From Actinomadura hibisca NBRC 15177 (GTDB lineage Bacteria; Actinomycetota; Actinomycetes; Streptosporangiales; Streptosporangiaceae), in assembly GCF_001552635.1 (NCBI RefSeq), contig NZ_BCRO01000051.1:1-64000 (forward strand): DNA of 64,000 nt. Direction: 5' to 3'. Every line of letters starts with the position of its first letter. Position 1 is the stretch's first letter. A program made the translations under genes and the position numbers. This document shows positions 52,135 to 61,138 of the stretch, piece by piece. The notes beneath the pieces are model-generated. The model was not told where the DNA came from and made no database searches. It worked only from the letters and a program-made list of their open reading frames with translations.

Positions 52135-52962
52135 CTACTCCTTCGGGGTGTTGAGGCGGACGGCGAGCTGGTCCACGACCTGACCCGCCAGCTCCGCCGG
52201 GATCGCGGCCGCGATGCGCTCCGGCGTCAGGTCGGCCAGCACCAGGCGCGCGACCTCGGCCTCGTCCACGTCCGGCGACTGCCGCGCGAGCTGGGCGAGC
52301 GTGGCCTTGACCTGCTGCACCGAGCTGTAGGCGTCGCGCAGGATGTTCACGTGCCGCCACGTCGGGTTGTCCTTGGCCGCGGTGCCGGGCGCCGGGGCGG
52401 TGTCGGTGTTCCACACGATGTCGCGGATCTTCTTGAGATCGGCGTCGGACAGGGGCATGTCGTCGTCCTCCTGGGGGTTGCCGGTGAGGCTGCCGTCGCG
52501 GACCATCCCGTAGAGGATGGAGCCGGGGCAGCTAGTGGAGATGAAGTCGCGGTGGCCTCTGACGGCCCCGGCGACGCCCTTGCCGCGCAGCCACGCGCGC
52601 AGCTCCTTGAACGCGGCGACCTGCTCGGCGGTCGGGCGCTCGGCGTCGCCGGACATGAACGTCACGCTCGTCCACGTGTTGTTGCCGCCGGGCTGCGCGG
52701 CCTGCACGCGGCCGAAACCGCGACCCTCCAGGACGACGCCATGCGGGCAGACCGCGAACGAGTACCCGATGTCGGCCCAGTTGCGCGACGGGCCCATGTG
52801 GAACTTGCGGGTGTTGCGCCAGTAGGTGCGGCACGCGTCATGGCCCTTACCTGCGAGTCCCTGGTTCGACCCGTCGTAGTGGACGACCAGGCCGTCCCGG
52901 CAGGGCGCGGCGGCTGCGGCGCTCGGCGGCCAGCCGAACACCGACCTGTTCTCCAGCTTCAT
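52135..52962 (-). CDS. Endolysin, N-acetylmuramoyl-L-alanine amidase (Amidase_2/PGRP type)
   Basis: A 275-residue lysin. Zinc ligands are H28 (VVHYDGSN), H137 and C145 (GHRDFISTSCPGS), with Tyr67 (DIGYSF) as the catalytic Tyr, as in T7 lysozyme. After about residue 160 come an acidic linker (NPQEDDDMPLSDADLKKIRD) and a helical segment repeated in other phage lysins of this group, perhaps for oligomerisation. It has no signal peptide, so it depends on the holin. It overlaps the collagen-like gene by 4 nt. Confidence 0.92.
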   Translation of the reverse strand: MKLENRSVFGWPPSAAAAAPCRDGLVVHYDGSNQGLAGKGHDACRTYWRNTRKFHMGPSRNWADIGYSFAVCPHGVVLEGRGFGRVQAAQPGGNNTWTSVTFMSGDAERPTAEQVAAFKELRAWLRGKGVAGAVRGHRDFISTSCPGSILYGMVRDGSLTGNPQEDDDMPLSDADLKKIRDIVWNTDTAPAPGTAAKDNPTWRHVNILRDAYSSVQQVKATLAQLARQSPDVDEAEVARLVLADLTPERIAAAIPAELAGQVVDQLAVRLNTPKE

Positions 52963-53585
52963 GGGCTGTCCTCTCGCACGCAGTACGCAGCGTCGCGCGG
53001 CCCGTCGGGCGTGACGACGCTGCCGGTCTCCACTCGATAGCCGTCCGGGCACGACGGGCCCGGCGGTCCCTGCTCCCCGCGCGGGCCCTGCTCGCCGACC
53101 GGGCCGCGCTCGCCCGCCGGACCCTGCTGCCCGGGAGAGCCGTCCTTGCCCCCCGCGCCGTCCTTGCCCGGCTGACCGGCCGTCCCCGACGGACCCACCC
53201 GGCCCGGCGCGCCGGTCGTCCCTGGCCGCCCGGGAGCACCTGCTCCTCCGCGCGCGCCCGGAGCGCCAGTCGCACCCGCCGGCCCCCGCCCGCCCGGCTG
53301 CCCCGACGGGCCCGGCGACCCGGGACTCCCCGGGCTGCCCGTCGCGCCGGGCGGGCCCGGTGGCGGCGACACCTTCGGCACCCCGCCGAGCTGCCGAACC
53401 TGATCGGCGAGCACCCGGTTGTCCGCGCGCGCGGACACCGCGTCCGCCCGAATTGCGCGGTTGTCGGTCTGGAGATCCCGGACCGCCGACCAGGACCAGA
53501 CGGCCAGCACCAGGAACACGCCGACCACGACGACGACGCCGGCGTTCCGGCGCACGCCCCGCCGCACCTGCTGCGCATCAGTCAT
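52959..53585 (-). CDS. Membrane-anchored collagen-like protein
   Basis: A 208-residue protein with one N-terminal membrane helix (VVVVVGVFLVLAVWSW, about 13-33), a short heptad-like coiled coil (LQTDNRAIRADAVSARADN) and about 33 consecutive Gly-X-Y triplets (about 75-175, for example GPPGATGSPGSPGSPG, GERGPVGEQGPRGEQGPPG), then a short C-terminal segment with two Cys. Collagen repeats are common in phage tail fibres, but a membrane anchor and a place inside the lysis cassette are unusual. It overlaps both neighbours by 4 nt. Confidence 0.85.
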   Translation of the reverse strand: MTDAQQVRRGVRRNAGVVVVVGVFLVLAVWSWSAVRDLQTDNRAIRADAVSARADNRVLADQVRQLGGVPKVSPPPGPPGATGSPGSPGSPGPSGQPGGRGPAGATGAPGARGGAGAPGRPGTTGAPGRVGPSGTAGQPGKDGAGGKDGSPGQQGPAGERGPVGEQGPRGEQGPPGPSCPDGYRVETGSVVTPDGPRDAAYCVREDSP

Positions 53586-53911
53586 TTGCCGCCGCCGCTC
53601 TTGAGCTGGAGCAGGATCGTGATGAGGAACAGCGCGGACGGGATGACCCCGGAGTAGATCGCCGTGCGCCAGGACGTGCCCTGCCGGTCGTTCTGCCGGT
53701 CGAGCTGGTCGCGGATGTCCTTGTCGCCGTCCTTGCGGGCCTGGCGCTCGTCGGCGACATCGCGCTCCAGTTCGGCGAACCGCCGCTCGGTCTCCGCACG
53801 GTCACGGGTGTGCAGATCGACGGGGACCAGGCGGAGGCCCATGTCGCCGAGATGCTGCTCGATACGGTCCAGGCGCCGCACCACCTCGCCCATGCTCCAG
53901 TCATTGGTCAT
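53582..53911 (-). CDS. Coiled-coil protein with C-terminal membrane helix (XhlA/holin-like)
   Basis: A 109-residue protein: a long charged coiled coil (RRLDRIEQHLGDMGLRLVPV, DRAETERRFAELERDVADER) and one membrane helix at the C-terminus (SGVIPSALFLITILLQL). This layout resembles haemolysin XhlA/Bhl-type lysis proteins. It is encoded with 4-nt overlap before the collagen-like gene. It may be a second holin component or an antiholin; not decidable here. Confidence 0.7.
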   Translation of the reverse strand: MTNDWSMGEVVRRLDRIEQHLGDMGLRLVPVDLHTRDRAETERRFAELERDVADERQARKDGDKDIRDQLDRQNDRQGTSWRTAIYSGVIPSALFLITILLQLKSGGGK

Positions 53912-54478
53912 CTACACCCCGTCCCAGACGAGTTCGATCCGGCACTCCTGGCCGGGCGTGGTGTCCACGGCCGTGATCGTGGACTCGTCGGAGTAGTAGA
54001 GGATCAGCTCGATGCGGTCGCCAGCGGACGCGTACACCCGCCACGTTGCCGAGCAGACCTTGAGCCCGCCGAACGCCACGAACGGTTCCGGCCCTTCCCA
54101 CCCGGCCAACCCCGCGCCGGTGTGCGATGCGCCGTTGACGGCGATGGATGGGATCAGCACCAGGCCGGCCGCGCCGCCGCCGGAGATGCTGACCGCGCCG
54201 GTCACCAGCCACCAGCCCGACCACCCGGCGGGGACGGTGTACCGGGTCGGCTGCCCGCTGCTCCATCCGCCGTGCGAGTCCTCGTCCACCCCGCTGGAGT
54301 TCCACGCGACGGCCTGGTTGACGGCCTCGGTGACGGTCAGGCCGGTGGTGCGGCGGGCCCGGAACCGCGGCGGCGACAGCAGCGCCGTCAACGGATCGCG
54401 AATCCACGCGTTGAACCGGGCGGGCAGCGACCCGACCGGCGCGCCCGGCACGAACACCGGGACCTGCGGGACCGGCAT
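53912..54478 (-). CDS. Tail protein with C1q-like domain
   Basis: A 188-residue protein. The first 45 residues are linker-like (VPGAPVGSLPARFNAWIRDP) and the remainder is one jelly-roll module: TVPAGWSGWWLVTGAVSISG, IPSIAVNGASH and VYASAGDRIELILYYSDEST, the pattern of C1q/TNF-like phage receptor-binding heads. It overlaps its upstream neighbour by one base (ATG/TAA). Probably a host-recognition or distal tail protein. Confidence 0.7.
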   Translation of the reverse strand: MPVPQVPVFVPGAPVGSLPARFNAWIRDPLTALLSPPRFRARRTTGLTVTEAVNQAVAWNSSGVDEDSHGGWSSGQPTRYTVPAGWSGWWLVTGAVSISGGGAAGLVLIPSIAVNGASHTGAGLAGWEGPEPFVAFGGLKVCSATWRVYASAGDRIELILYYSDESTITAVDTTPGQECRIELVWDGV

Positions 54479-55650
54479 TAGAGGCTCTGCCAGACCGCGA
54501 TCAGCCGGGAGTGGTCCCCGGCCCCGCCCTTCACCGACAGGGCCGACCCCTGGTTCTGCTGCATCTGCAACTCCACATAGTCGCCCGCGTTCATGCGGAT
54601 CAGCGCGGTCGCGGACACCGCCGTGCCGCTGGTGGACACCGCCGCCGGGACGGTGCTCGTCCCGGTGTAGGCGGTGGTGCCGTTGACCAGCAGCCGCGCC
54701 GCGCGCCAGCCCGCGCTGGACGACGGTTCGCCGACCGCCGCCAGGCCGTGCACGAAGTACAAGCCCGCCCGCTGGCACGTGTAGCGGGTGTTGTTCGTCG
54801 TGTTGTCGTGGCCGCCGTAGTTGTCGATGTGCTCGCCGATCATCTGAATCGACGTCCACCCCGACGCGTTCGAGGGGATGGTCTGGGTGGTGCCGATCGA
54901 GTTGAGGCGGGCGGCCGGCGGGTAGCGCAGGAACCGCAGCACGTCGTTGACGTGCCGGTTCAGCGGGACCTTGGTGTAGGGGCCGACGGTGCCGGTGGAG
55001 TCGGCGGTGAGCAGGTCGTTGGCCGTCCACGTGCGCGGCAGCGCGGGCAGCGGAACGACGGTGCCGGTCGCTGAGCACGCCCACCGCAACGTCAGGCTCG
55101 GGCACTTGGTACCGGTGCTAGTGGCCACCGTCGCCCCGGTGTCCTGCCACGCCATCAGCTCGACGTACTGGTCCACGGCCAGGTGCAGCAGGTCCACCAC
55201 AAGCATGTCGGTCGCGTGCCCGGCCCCCCCGGTGATCTTCATGCCCTCGTAGACCGTGCCGCCGTTCAGGCGGATCCCCGCGACGTGGACGCGGTTGCCG
55301 TTGGTGGCGACCATCGGCACGTACCCCGTGCACAGATACCAGTCGCCGCTGTTGGCGGTCTGCGACGCAGCCCACCGCGGCTTGTTCGCGGAGTCGCTGT
55401 GCCCGCCGACCGCGTCGATGATCTCGGTCAGCGGCAGCGGCGTCCACGTGCTGGTGGGGACGTTGACCGCGCCGGTGCACAGCCCTTGAAACAGCGGCCG
55501 CGACCGGTGGAACAACACCGCGCCGGAGACGTCCGACTCCAGATACCGGGCATCGACGGGCGACCCGAGCCCCCCGGCGCCCTGCTCCGACCAGTCGGCG
55601 GGCTCGGTCGGCTCCAGCGTCGGGAACCCCGACGGCAGGGTGTATCTCAC
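54478..55650 (-). CDS. Tail protein with two C1q-like domains
   Basis: A 390-residue structural protein. An N-terminal segment (LPSGFPTLEPTEPADWSEQG) recalls tail-baseplate attachment proteins. Two jelly-roll modules follow, one with YLCTGYVPMVATNGNRVHVA and LAVDQYVELMAWQDTG, one with YTCQRAGLYFVHGLAAVGEP and MNAGDYVELQMQQNQG. The second is close in pattern to the neighbouring 188-residue protein, so duplication is likely. It probably forms a receptor-binding fibre or tip. Confidence 0.7.
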   Translation of the reverse strand: MRYTLPSGFPTLEPTEPADWSEQGAGGLGSPVDARYLESDVSGAVLFHRSRPLFQGLCTGAVNVPTSTWTPLPLTEIIDAVGGHSDSANKPRWAASQTANSGDWYLCTGYVPMVATNGNRVHVAGIRLNGGTVYEGMKITGGAGHATDMLVVDLLHLAVDQYVELMAWQDTGATVATSTGTKCPSLTLRWACSATGTVVPLPALPRTWTANDLLTADSTGTVGPYTKVPLNRHVNDVLRFLRYPPAARLNSIGTTQTIPSNASGWTSIQMIGEHIDNYGGHDNTTNNTRYTCQRAGLYFVHGLAAVGEPSSSAGWRAARLLVNGTTAYTGTSTVPAAVSTSGTAVSATALIRMNAGDYVELQMQQNQGSALSVKGGAGDHSRLIAVWQSL

Positions 55651-55654
55651 GGGC

Positions 55655-58288
55655 TCACCATCCGATCGTGGAGTTGCCGAGCACGCCCTTGACGGGGTCG
55701 CCGAGCACCAGCACCTGCGGAGGCGCGGGCGCCAGCGTCAACGCGACGCTCGCGCGGGTCTGCCCGGTGCCGGAGGTGATGTCGTGGGACACCGTCATGA
55801 CGCGGCACTGCGCCGTCACCGCGGGCTGCCCCAGCGGCCGCCGCACCACGGTGATGAGGTCGCCGACCTCCACGCCCAGCACCAGCGGCCACGCCGCCGG
55901 GTACCGGGCCGCGTCCACGACCACCTGCTCCCACCGGTGCCTCGGCGTTTTGTGGACGGCGAGCAGCCACTCGGCGAGCCCCCACGCGGCTTGCGGGCTG
56001 TACAGCGAGGTGTTCCGCTCCAGCGGCCGGGCCCCGTACCGGGAGATGCTGTCGGGGTCGGCGGCGATGTGCGTGCGGGGCGCGATGGCGGTGACGGCGT
56101 ACTCGTTGTCGTTGTTGAGCGTCACCGAGTTGTACAGGTGGGTGAGGTCGTAGTCGGGCGCGGCGTCGGCCTGGAACGGAATCTCCCCGGCGCCGGTGTT
56201 GTCGCCCAGGACCCACCGGACCGGCTGGCGGTGCATGAACCGCTGGGACATCACGCGCAGGTATCCGGCGCCGTCGGCGAACACGAGCCCGTTCTCGGTC
56301 TCCATCATGTCGCCTAGCGTCTGCGCCAGGGCTCCGCCCGATGCGGTGTCGCGGGAGTGCTGTGCGTCGCCGAACATCAAGGTGCGGGGGACGTCTGATC
56401 CGGTGATGGCCAGCCAGCGCTGGGCCCGCTGGTGCACGGCCTCGTCGTCGGCCCACGCATTGCGGGCGTCCACGCCCAGCTCTTGCAGTTCGGCGTCGCT
56501 CAGCCACCGGTCGTACACCGCCAGATGGGCGTGGCTCGCGTTCAGCGAGTTGCCGTTCCAGAACGCGTCAGCCTCACCGCCGAAGCTGATCGAGTCGAAG
56601 CCGTCCACCAGGTCAGCGGACCCGGCCACGAACAGCGTGGGGTCCTGGAGGGTGACCCGCCACGAGGTGCGGGTCAACCGCAGGCTCCACGGCGACCAGT
56701 CCCCGACCACGAACCCCTGGATCGAGTACGTCGTGGTCGCCGCGTGGGTGTCCTTGTCCCAGACGGTGACCGCCACCGTCATGCCCGACAGCCACACCTT
56801 GATGACGCTGCCCTGGCCCGCGCCGCCGCCGGGGTCGAGGTTCCGCAGGATGCACAGCGTGCCGTCGGGCGCGGCCGCGTCCGGGCGCAGCATCCCGCAG
56901 ATCGTGATGCCGCCGGAGATCGCCGGGAACGCGCGGTCCTCAGCGATCAGCGCGTACCCCTTGTCGGTGTCCCCACCGGCCAGGCCCGACTGCTGCCACC
57001 CGGAGCCGGGGTCGCCGTAGATGCGGGTCTGCCAGTGCCCGTCGCTGTCGGTGGAAGCCCCGAACTCGGCCTTGCCGTTCGCGCCGGACCCGTACTTGCT
57101 GCGCGCCAGCGTCGCAACCGCTTGGGAGCGGCCCGCCACGTTGAGGGCGCTGGGCGACCCGGCCGGGTCACTGAGCGGCCAGTACGCGTAGGGGCGGCGG
57201 CGCAGGATCTCCCCGCGCAGCGGCGTCGGGAGCGTCGCCACCAGAGTTGCGATCGCGTCCACGCCGGAGGCGTCCACGTAGCCGTGGTGCGGAGTGACCC
57301 ACCGCCGCCGCCACCGCTCAACCCACCCGGCGCTGACCGGGTAGATCTTGCCCTGCCACGCCATGAGGAGCTGGTACGGCGTGTAGATGTCCAGGGCGCC
57401 GCCGGGCGTGGGGGTGGCCCCGTTGTCGAAGTTCCGCAGGGTTATCTGCGCTTCACCGGCCTGCGGGCGGCCCAACTCGTACTGCACACCCCGCCCCGCG
57501 CGCAGCCCCTCGAACCGGCCCGTGTGGTTGGTCCAGTTCACGCGCGTGAGCGGCGTCTCCAGCCCGACCGTGTGCCCGAGCTGGAGACGCGTCGCCGGCC
57601 AGTTCGCGTTCGGCTGCGGCCACGGCGTCCCGGTCTCGCGGATCGCGACGACCAGGCCCGTCCAGCCCACCGCGGAAGCAGTGGACCACGTCGCGGTCTG
57701 CGCTGCGGAGGTGGCCCGGCACGCCACCGACAGGCGCAGGTCCGGGCCGTCGGGGGCACCGCGCGACACCTGCGACAGCGCACCCCACCCCGTCCCGGGC
57801 GGCGTCACGGCGAGGCCTGCGTTGCTGGTGGCGGCGGCCGCGATGACCAGGGAGTTCGCGCCGGGGGCGGGCAGGTTCACCGAGAGACCCGTCGCTGATC
57901 CGGCGCTGCCGGGCGTCGCGCTGACGACGTCCACGAACCCGTTGGTGAACCCGCTGATCTCGATCACCTGGAGCGCGACCGAGCCGACGTCGTCGGCGGC
58001 CAGGTGCGACACGGCGGCGTAGATGACGTTCATGGCCCACGGCGCGTACTGCACGCGCGGGCACACCCACACCTCCACGCGGGTCGTGGTGGCCTGGTGG
58101 TAGGTGGAGCCGCACAGCGTCCACCAGTTGCGGGCCAGGTCGCCGATGGACGCCAGCGGGAGAGTCCCGTCCCAGAACCGGTAGGTGATGACCGCGATCA
58201 GCCAGTTGTCGGGGTTGGGTGCGATCGTGAGGTTGAGGTCCTCGCGGCCCCCGGCGGTGTCCCAGTACTGCACGATGTTCAGGGCCAT
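55655..58288 (-). CDS. Minor tail protein with LamG/concanavalin-like domain
   Basis: An 877-residue tail protein. The N-terminal part (about 1-200) is beta-rich; the middle has YWPLSDPAGSPSALNVAGRS and LNASHAHLAVYDRWLSDAEL, typical of LamG/Laminin_G_3 carbohydrate-binding domains (about 345-585). The C-terminal part (from about 600) resembles phage tail-associated baseplate proteins (DTASGGALAQTLGDMMETEN). ATG 58288, six bases after GGAGG, is preferred to ATG 58291, which overlaps the tape-measure stop. Confidence 0.78.
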   Translation of the reverse strand: MALNIVQYWDTAGGREDLNLTIAPNPDNWLIAVITYRFWDGTLPLASIGDLARNWWTLCGSTYHQATTTRVEVWVCPRVQYAPWAMNVIYAAVSHLAADDVGSVALQVIEISGFTNGFVDVVSATPGSAGSATGLSVNLPAPGANSLVIAAAATSNAGLAVTPPGTGWGALSQVSRGAPDGPDLRLSVACRATSAAQTATWSTASAVGWTGLVVAIRETGTPWPQPNANWPATRLQLGHTVGLETPLTRVNWTNHTGRFEGLRAGRGVQYELGRPQAGEAQITLRNFDNGATPTPGGALDIYTPYQLLMAWQGKIYPVSAGWVERWRRRWVTPHHGYVDASGVDAIATLVATLPTPLRGEILRRRPYAYWPLSDPAGSPSALNVAGRSQAVATLARSKYGSGANGKAEFGASTDSDGHWQTRIYGDPGSGWQQSGLAGGDTDKGYALIAEDRAFPAISGGITICGMLRPDAAAPDGTLCILRNLDPGGGAGQGSVIKVWLSGMTVAVTVWDKDTHAATTTYSIQGFVVGDWSPWSLRLTRTSWRVTLQDPTLFVAGSADLVDGFDSISFGGEADAFWNGNSLNASHAHLAVYDRWLSDAELQELGVDARNAWADDEAVHQRAQRWLAITGSDVPRTLMFGDAQHSRDTASGGALAQTLGDMMETENGLVFADGAGYLRVMSQRFMHRQPVRWVLGDNTGAGEIPFQADAAPDYDLTHLYNSVTLNNDNEYAVTAIAPRTHIAADPDSISRYGARPLERNTSLYSPQAAWGLAEWLLAVHKTPRHRWEQVVVDAARYPAAWPLVLGVEVGDLITVVRRPLGQPAVTAQCRVMTVSHDITSGTGQTRASVALTLAPAPPQVLVLGDPVKGVLGNSTIGW

Positions 58289-60711
58289 CATCGACCTCCG
58301 AACTGCGCCAAGCCGGGATTCCTCACGTTGCGTTGTGCGGCCTGGCGCTGCACGACGTCGAGCAGCTCGCCAGCGGCCCACACCGACCCGGCGACGTGGA
58401 AGTGGTTCTCCACGCGGTTGACCGTTGCGGCGGCGGGCTGCCGGGCGAGCGGCGCGTAGGTCTTACGCGGCGGCGTGGGGAACTGGCCGGTCGCCGGGGT
58501 GAGCTTGGGGCCGCTGGTGGCCTTCTCCCACCCGACCGGGCCGGGCCCGGTCGCCGTGCCCCACCCGGCCTTCTTCAACTCGACCGCCCGGCCCTTGGCG
58601 GCGTTGATGGCCTCCAGCACCGGCCGGTACACCCGCGTGGAGGCCGCATTGATCACGAACTCCTTGTTACTCAGCCGCGCGAGGATCGAGTCCGACGTGG
58701 TCGTGCCGGGCCCGCGCACGTACCCGCCGCCCGGATAGCCGACCGGGCCGCCACCGGCGTAGCCGACCAGGCCGCCCTGCGCGTGTCCGCGAGTGCCCAG
58801 AACGATGCCGCCGACCCCGGCGAGGATGCCGCCGATCCGCTGCGCGAAGCTGCGGATCTGCGCCTCTGCGCTGCTGGTCTGCGCGGTGACCTTGACGTTC
58901 TTCTTCGGCGGGATCTTGTCGGCTGAGTGCTTGACGCCCATGAGCTTGTTCGCGAGGTCCTTCGCCTCGCGCTTGGAGTAGCCCATGCTGACCGCAGCGT
59001 CGATGATCTTCTTGCGGGCCGACGCCATGAACTTGCCGACATCGTTCGCCGACCGGCCGTTGTCGCGCATCGCGATCGCGTTCTGATGCGCGGCCTTGGC
59101 CATGGACGTCAGGGCCTGCTCGTTCTCGATGCCCTTGGCCGAATTGAACCCGTGGGCCTTGCCGTTCTCCTTGATCGTCTTGGTCAGATCGATCACGGCC
59201 TGGCCGTACTGCGCCGCCGCCTCCCGCGAGGTCAGCGTCTTGCCGGTGAGCGAGTCGAGCGCCTGCTTGAGCTGCTCCGCCGACTTGCGGGCGAGCTGCA
59301 TGAGCTGCTGGTTGGTGGACAGCTCACCCGACGCCGACCCCACCGCAGGCACCAGCCGCTGCTGCACCGACGCGGCCACGGACCCGGCGGCGGCGGCGAC
59401 GTCGCTGCTTTCCTTCTTCCACAGCTTGGAGACGTCCACGAACCGGCTGACGCCGTCCACGACCATGCCGATCGGCCCGGCCAGGTACACCAGCAGCATC
59501 CGGCCGATCTCGGTGATCACCGGGATGACCGGTCCGAGCGCGTCGGTCACATCGGACCACGACCCCGAAAAAACGTTGATCACGGGGTAGAGGTCCATCA
59601 GGACGCCCGCGAGCATCCCCGCGACCCGCACGATCGCCGAAATGTCCTTGAGGAAGTTCGCGAATTCCTGCGGGTTGCGCTGGACGGCCTCCGAGATCGA
59701 GATCAGCCCGTCAGCGACGTTCTTGAGGACGACATCCATCGCCGGGCCCAGGTGCATGATGACGCCCTGGAAGGAGCGGGTGAAGGACGTCAGGACGGGG
59801 CGCAGGCGCAGCAGGGCGCGCGCGAACTCGCCGACGAACAGCTGAACAGCAGGCGCGAGTTCCCGGAAGCTGTCGCGGACGGTGGGCCCGAACGCGTCGA
59901 ACGTCTGCCGCCCGACGCGGACGACCTCGCGGAGCGTGCCCTCGAAAGGCTTCGCCCACTGCTTGGCCTCGGAGACGACATGCTTCTTGAGGCCGGAGAA
60001 CTCCCGCTTGATCTCCTGGTTTTTGGCGGCGACCGCGAGGCCAACCGCCGCCAGCGCGCCGCCGATCGCCAGCACCGTCGCGCCGCCAGCCACGGTCGCC
60101 AGCACCGGCAGCGCCAGCAGCATCGGCCCGATGCCGCCGAGCCCGGCCGCCGCCTTGTCTTTGATCGACCCGAAGCTGAACCGCGCGGCCCGCTCGATCT
60201 CCCGAAAGGAATCGTCTCCGTCGTCGCCGAGGTCACCGAACTGCTGGCGCAGCCGGGCGATCAGCAGGTTGTGCTGCTCGATGTCCCCGCTGGCGCGGAG
60301 CTGCGCGAGGCGCTGCGCCGCTGCTGCTTTCGCGGCCTCCCGGGCGAGTTCCCGGTACTGCTCGGCCTCCTGGTCCACCGCGCGGGCCTGCGCGCGCGCC
60401 GCCCGGGAGGCGGCCATCTGGGCGCGCTCCAGGTCGCGCTGCGCCTCCGCGGCGGCCTGCGCGGCGCGGGCCGCGTTGCCCTGCCCGGCTGCGAGCTTGC
60501 GGGCCTCCTCCGCCGCGCGCCGCTGCGACCGGGCCGCGCGCTCCCCGGCCTCCTGCGCGGCGTGGCCCATCCGCTGCGCGGCCTCGCGCGCGTCGGCGTT
60601 CTGCTCGCCGAAGTGGTCGGCCTGCCGGGCAGCGCGCTCCAGGTCCTGCACGTAGGAGCCGACGTCAGCGACGAACCGCTCCACGACGTCGGGCAGGTTG
60701 CTACCGGCCAT
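58288..60711 (-). CDS. Tape measure protein
   Basis: An 807-residue protein that sets tail length. A long Ala/Arg/Glu-rich coiled coil (residues 15-160) precedes hydrophobic segments (LGGIGPMLLALPVLATVAGG, IGGALAAVGLAVAA) and helical repeats, then a Gly-rich region with ILAGVGGIVLGTRGHAQGG. The length predicts a tail of roughly 120 nm by the usual 1.5 angstrom per residue rule. ATG 60711 follows GGAGGG. It overlaps the gp10-like gene by 11 nt. Confidence 0.92.
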   Translation of the reverse strand: MAGSNLPDVVERFVADVGSYVQDLERAARQADHFGEQNADAREAAQRMGHAAQEAGERAARSQRRAAEEARKLAAGQGNAARAAQAAAEAQRDLERAQMAASRAARAQARAVDQEAEQYRELAREAAKAAAAQRLAQLRASGDIEQHNLLIARLRQQFGDLGDDGDDSFREIERAARFSFGSIKDKAAAGLGGIGPMLLALPVLATVAGGATVLAIGGALAAVGLAVAAKNQEIKREFSGLKKHVVSEAKQWAKPFEGTLREVVRVGRQTFDAFGPTVRDSFRELAPAVQLFVGEFARALLRLRPVLTSFTRSFQGVIMHLGPAMDVVLKNVADGLISISEAVQRNPQEFANFLKDISAIVRVAGMLAGVLMDLYPVINVFSGSWSDVTDALGPVIPVITEIGRMLLVYLAGPIGMVVDGVSRFVDVSKLWKKESSDVAAAAGSVAASVQQRLVPAVGSASGELSTNQQLMQLARKSAEQLKQALDSLTGKTLTSREAAAQYGQAVIDLTKTIKENGKAHGFNSAKGIENEQALTSMAKAAHQNAIAMRDNGRSANDVGKFMASARKKIIDAAVSMGYSKREAKDLANKLMGVKHSADKIPPKKNVKVTAQTSSAEAQIRSFAQRIGGILAGVGGIVLGTRGHAQGGLVGYAGGGPVGYPGGGYVRGPGTTTSDSILARLSNKEFVINAASTRVYRPVLEAINAAKGRAVELKKAGWGTATGPGPVGWEKATSGPKLTPATGQFPTPPRKTYAPLARQPAAATVNRVENHFHVAGSVWAAGELLDVVQRQAAQRNVRNPGLAQFGGR

Positions 60712-61138
60712 GGACTGCCCTCCAGAACGCCGCCACCGCAGCCTCGGTCGCACGGCCGGACTCGCGCACCTCGCGGACCGCTGGCCGCATGTAGGGGCGC
60801 GGCGGGATCACCGTCATGTGGTTGCGGCCGGTGACGCCGCCGAGTTCCTGGATGCGCGCGTACACCACGCCGTCGGGGCCTGCCGCTGCCATCCACCGGC
60901 CCGCGCCGATCTGCCGCGCGGAGGTGACGGTCACCTTGTCCCGCAACCTGCCGGAGATTTTGGCGGGCGGTTGGCCGGGCGGCGACGGGGTGGGGGTGCG
61001 CGGGGCGTGGGAGCGGCGGGCCAGGGTGCGGCGGATCTCGTCCCGGCCCGCCTTCGCCATGGCGAGCGCGGCGGCCTGCCCGCCCTCGCGCTCAGCCCGC
61101 CGCGCCATCTCCCGCAGTCGGTTCCCGTTGCTGCTCAT
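60701..61138 (-). CDS. HK97 gp10-like protein
   Basis: A 145-residue protein with the HK97-gp10-like arrangement: basic N-terminal helix, AGRDEIRRTLARRSHAPRTP, SGRLRDKVTVTSARQIGAGR, YARIQELGGVTG and PRPYMRPAV. Such proteins are head-tail completion or tail-tube-end proteins. Here it stands between the tail chaperones and the tape measure, not among the head-tail connectors. It overlaps the GT chaperone end by 47 nt. Confidence 0.72.
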   Translation of the reverse strand: MSSNGNRLREMARRAEREGGQAAALAMAKAGRDEIRRTLARRSHAPRTPTPSPPGQPPAKISGRLRDKVTVTSARQIGAGRWMAAAGPDGVVYARIQELGGVTGRNHMTVIPPRPYMRPAVREVRESGRATEAAVAAFWRAVHGR

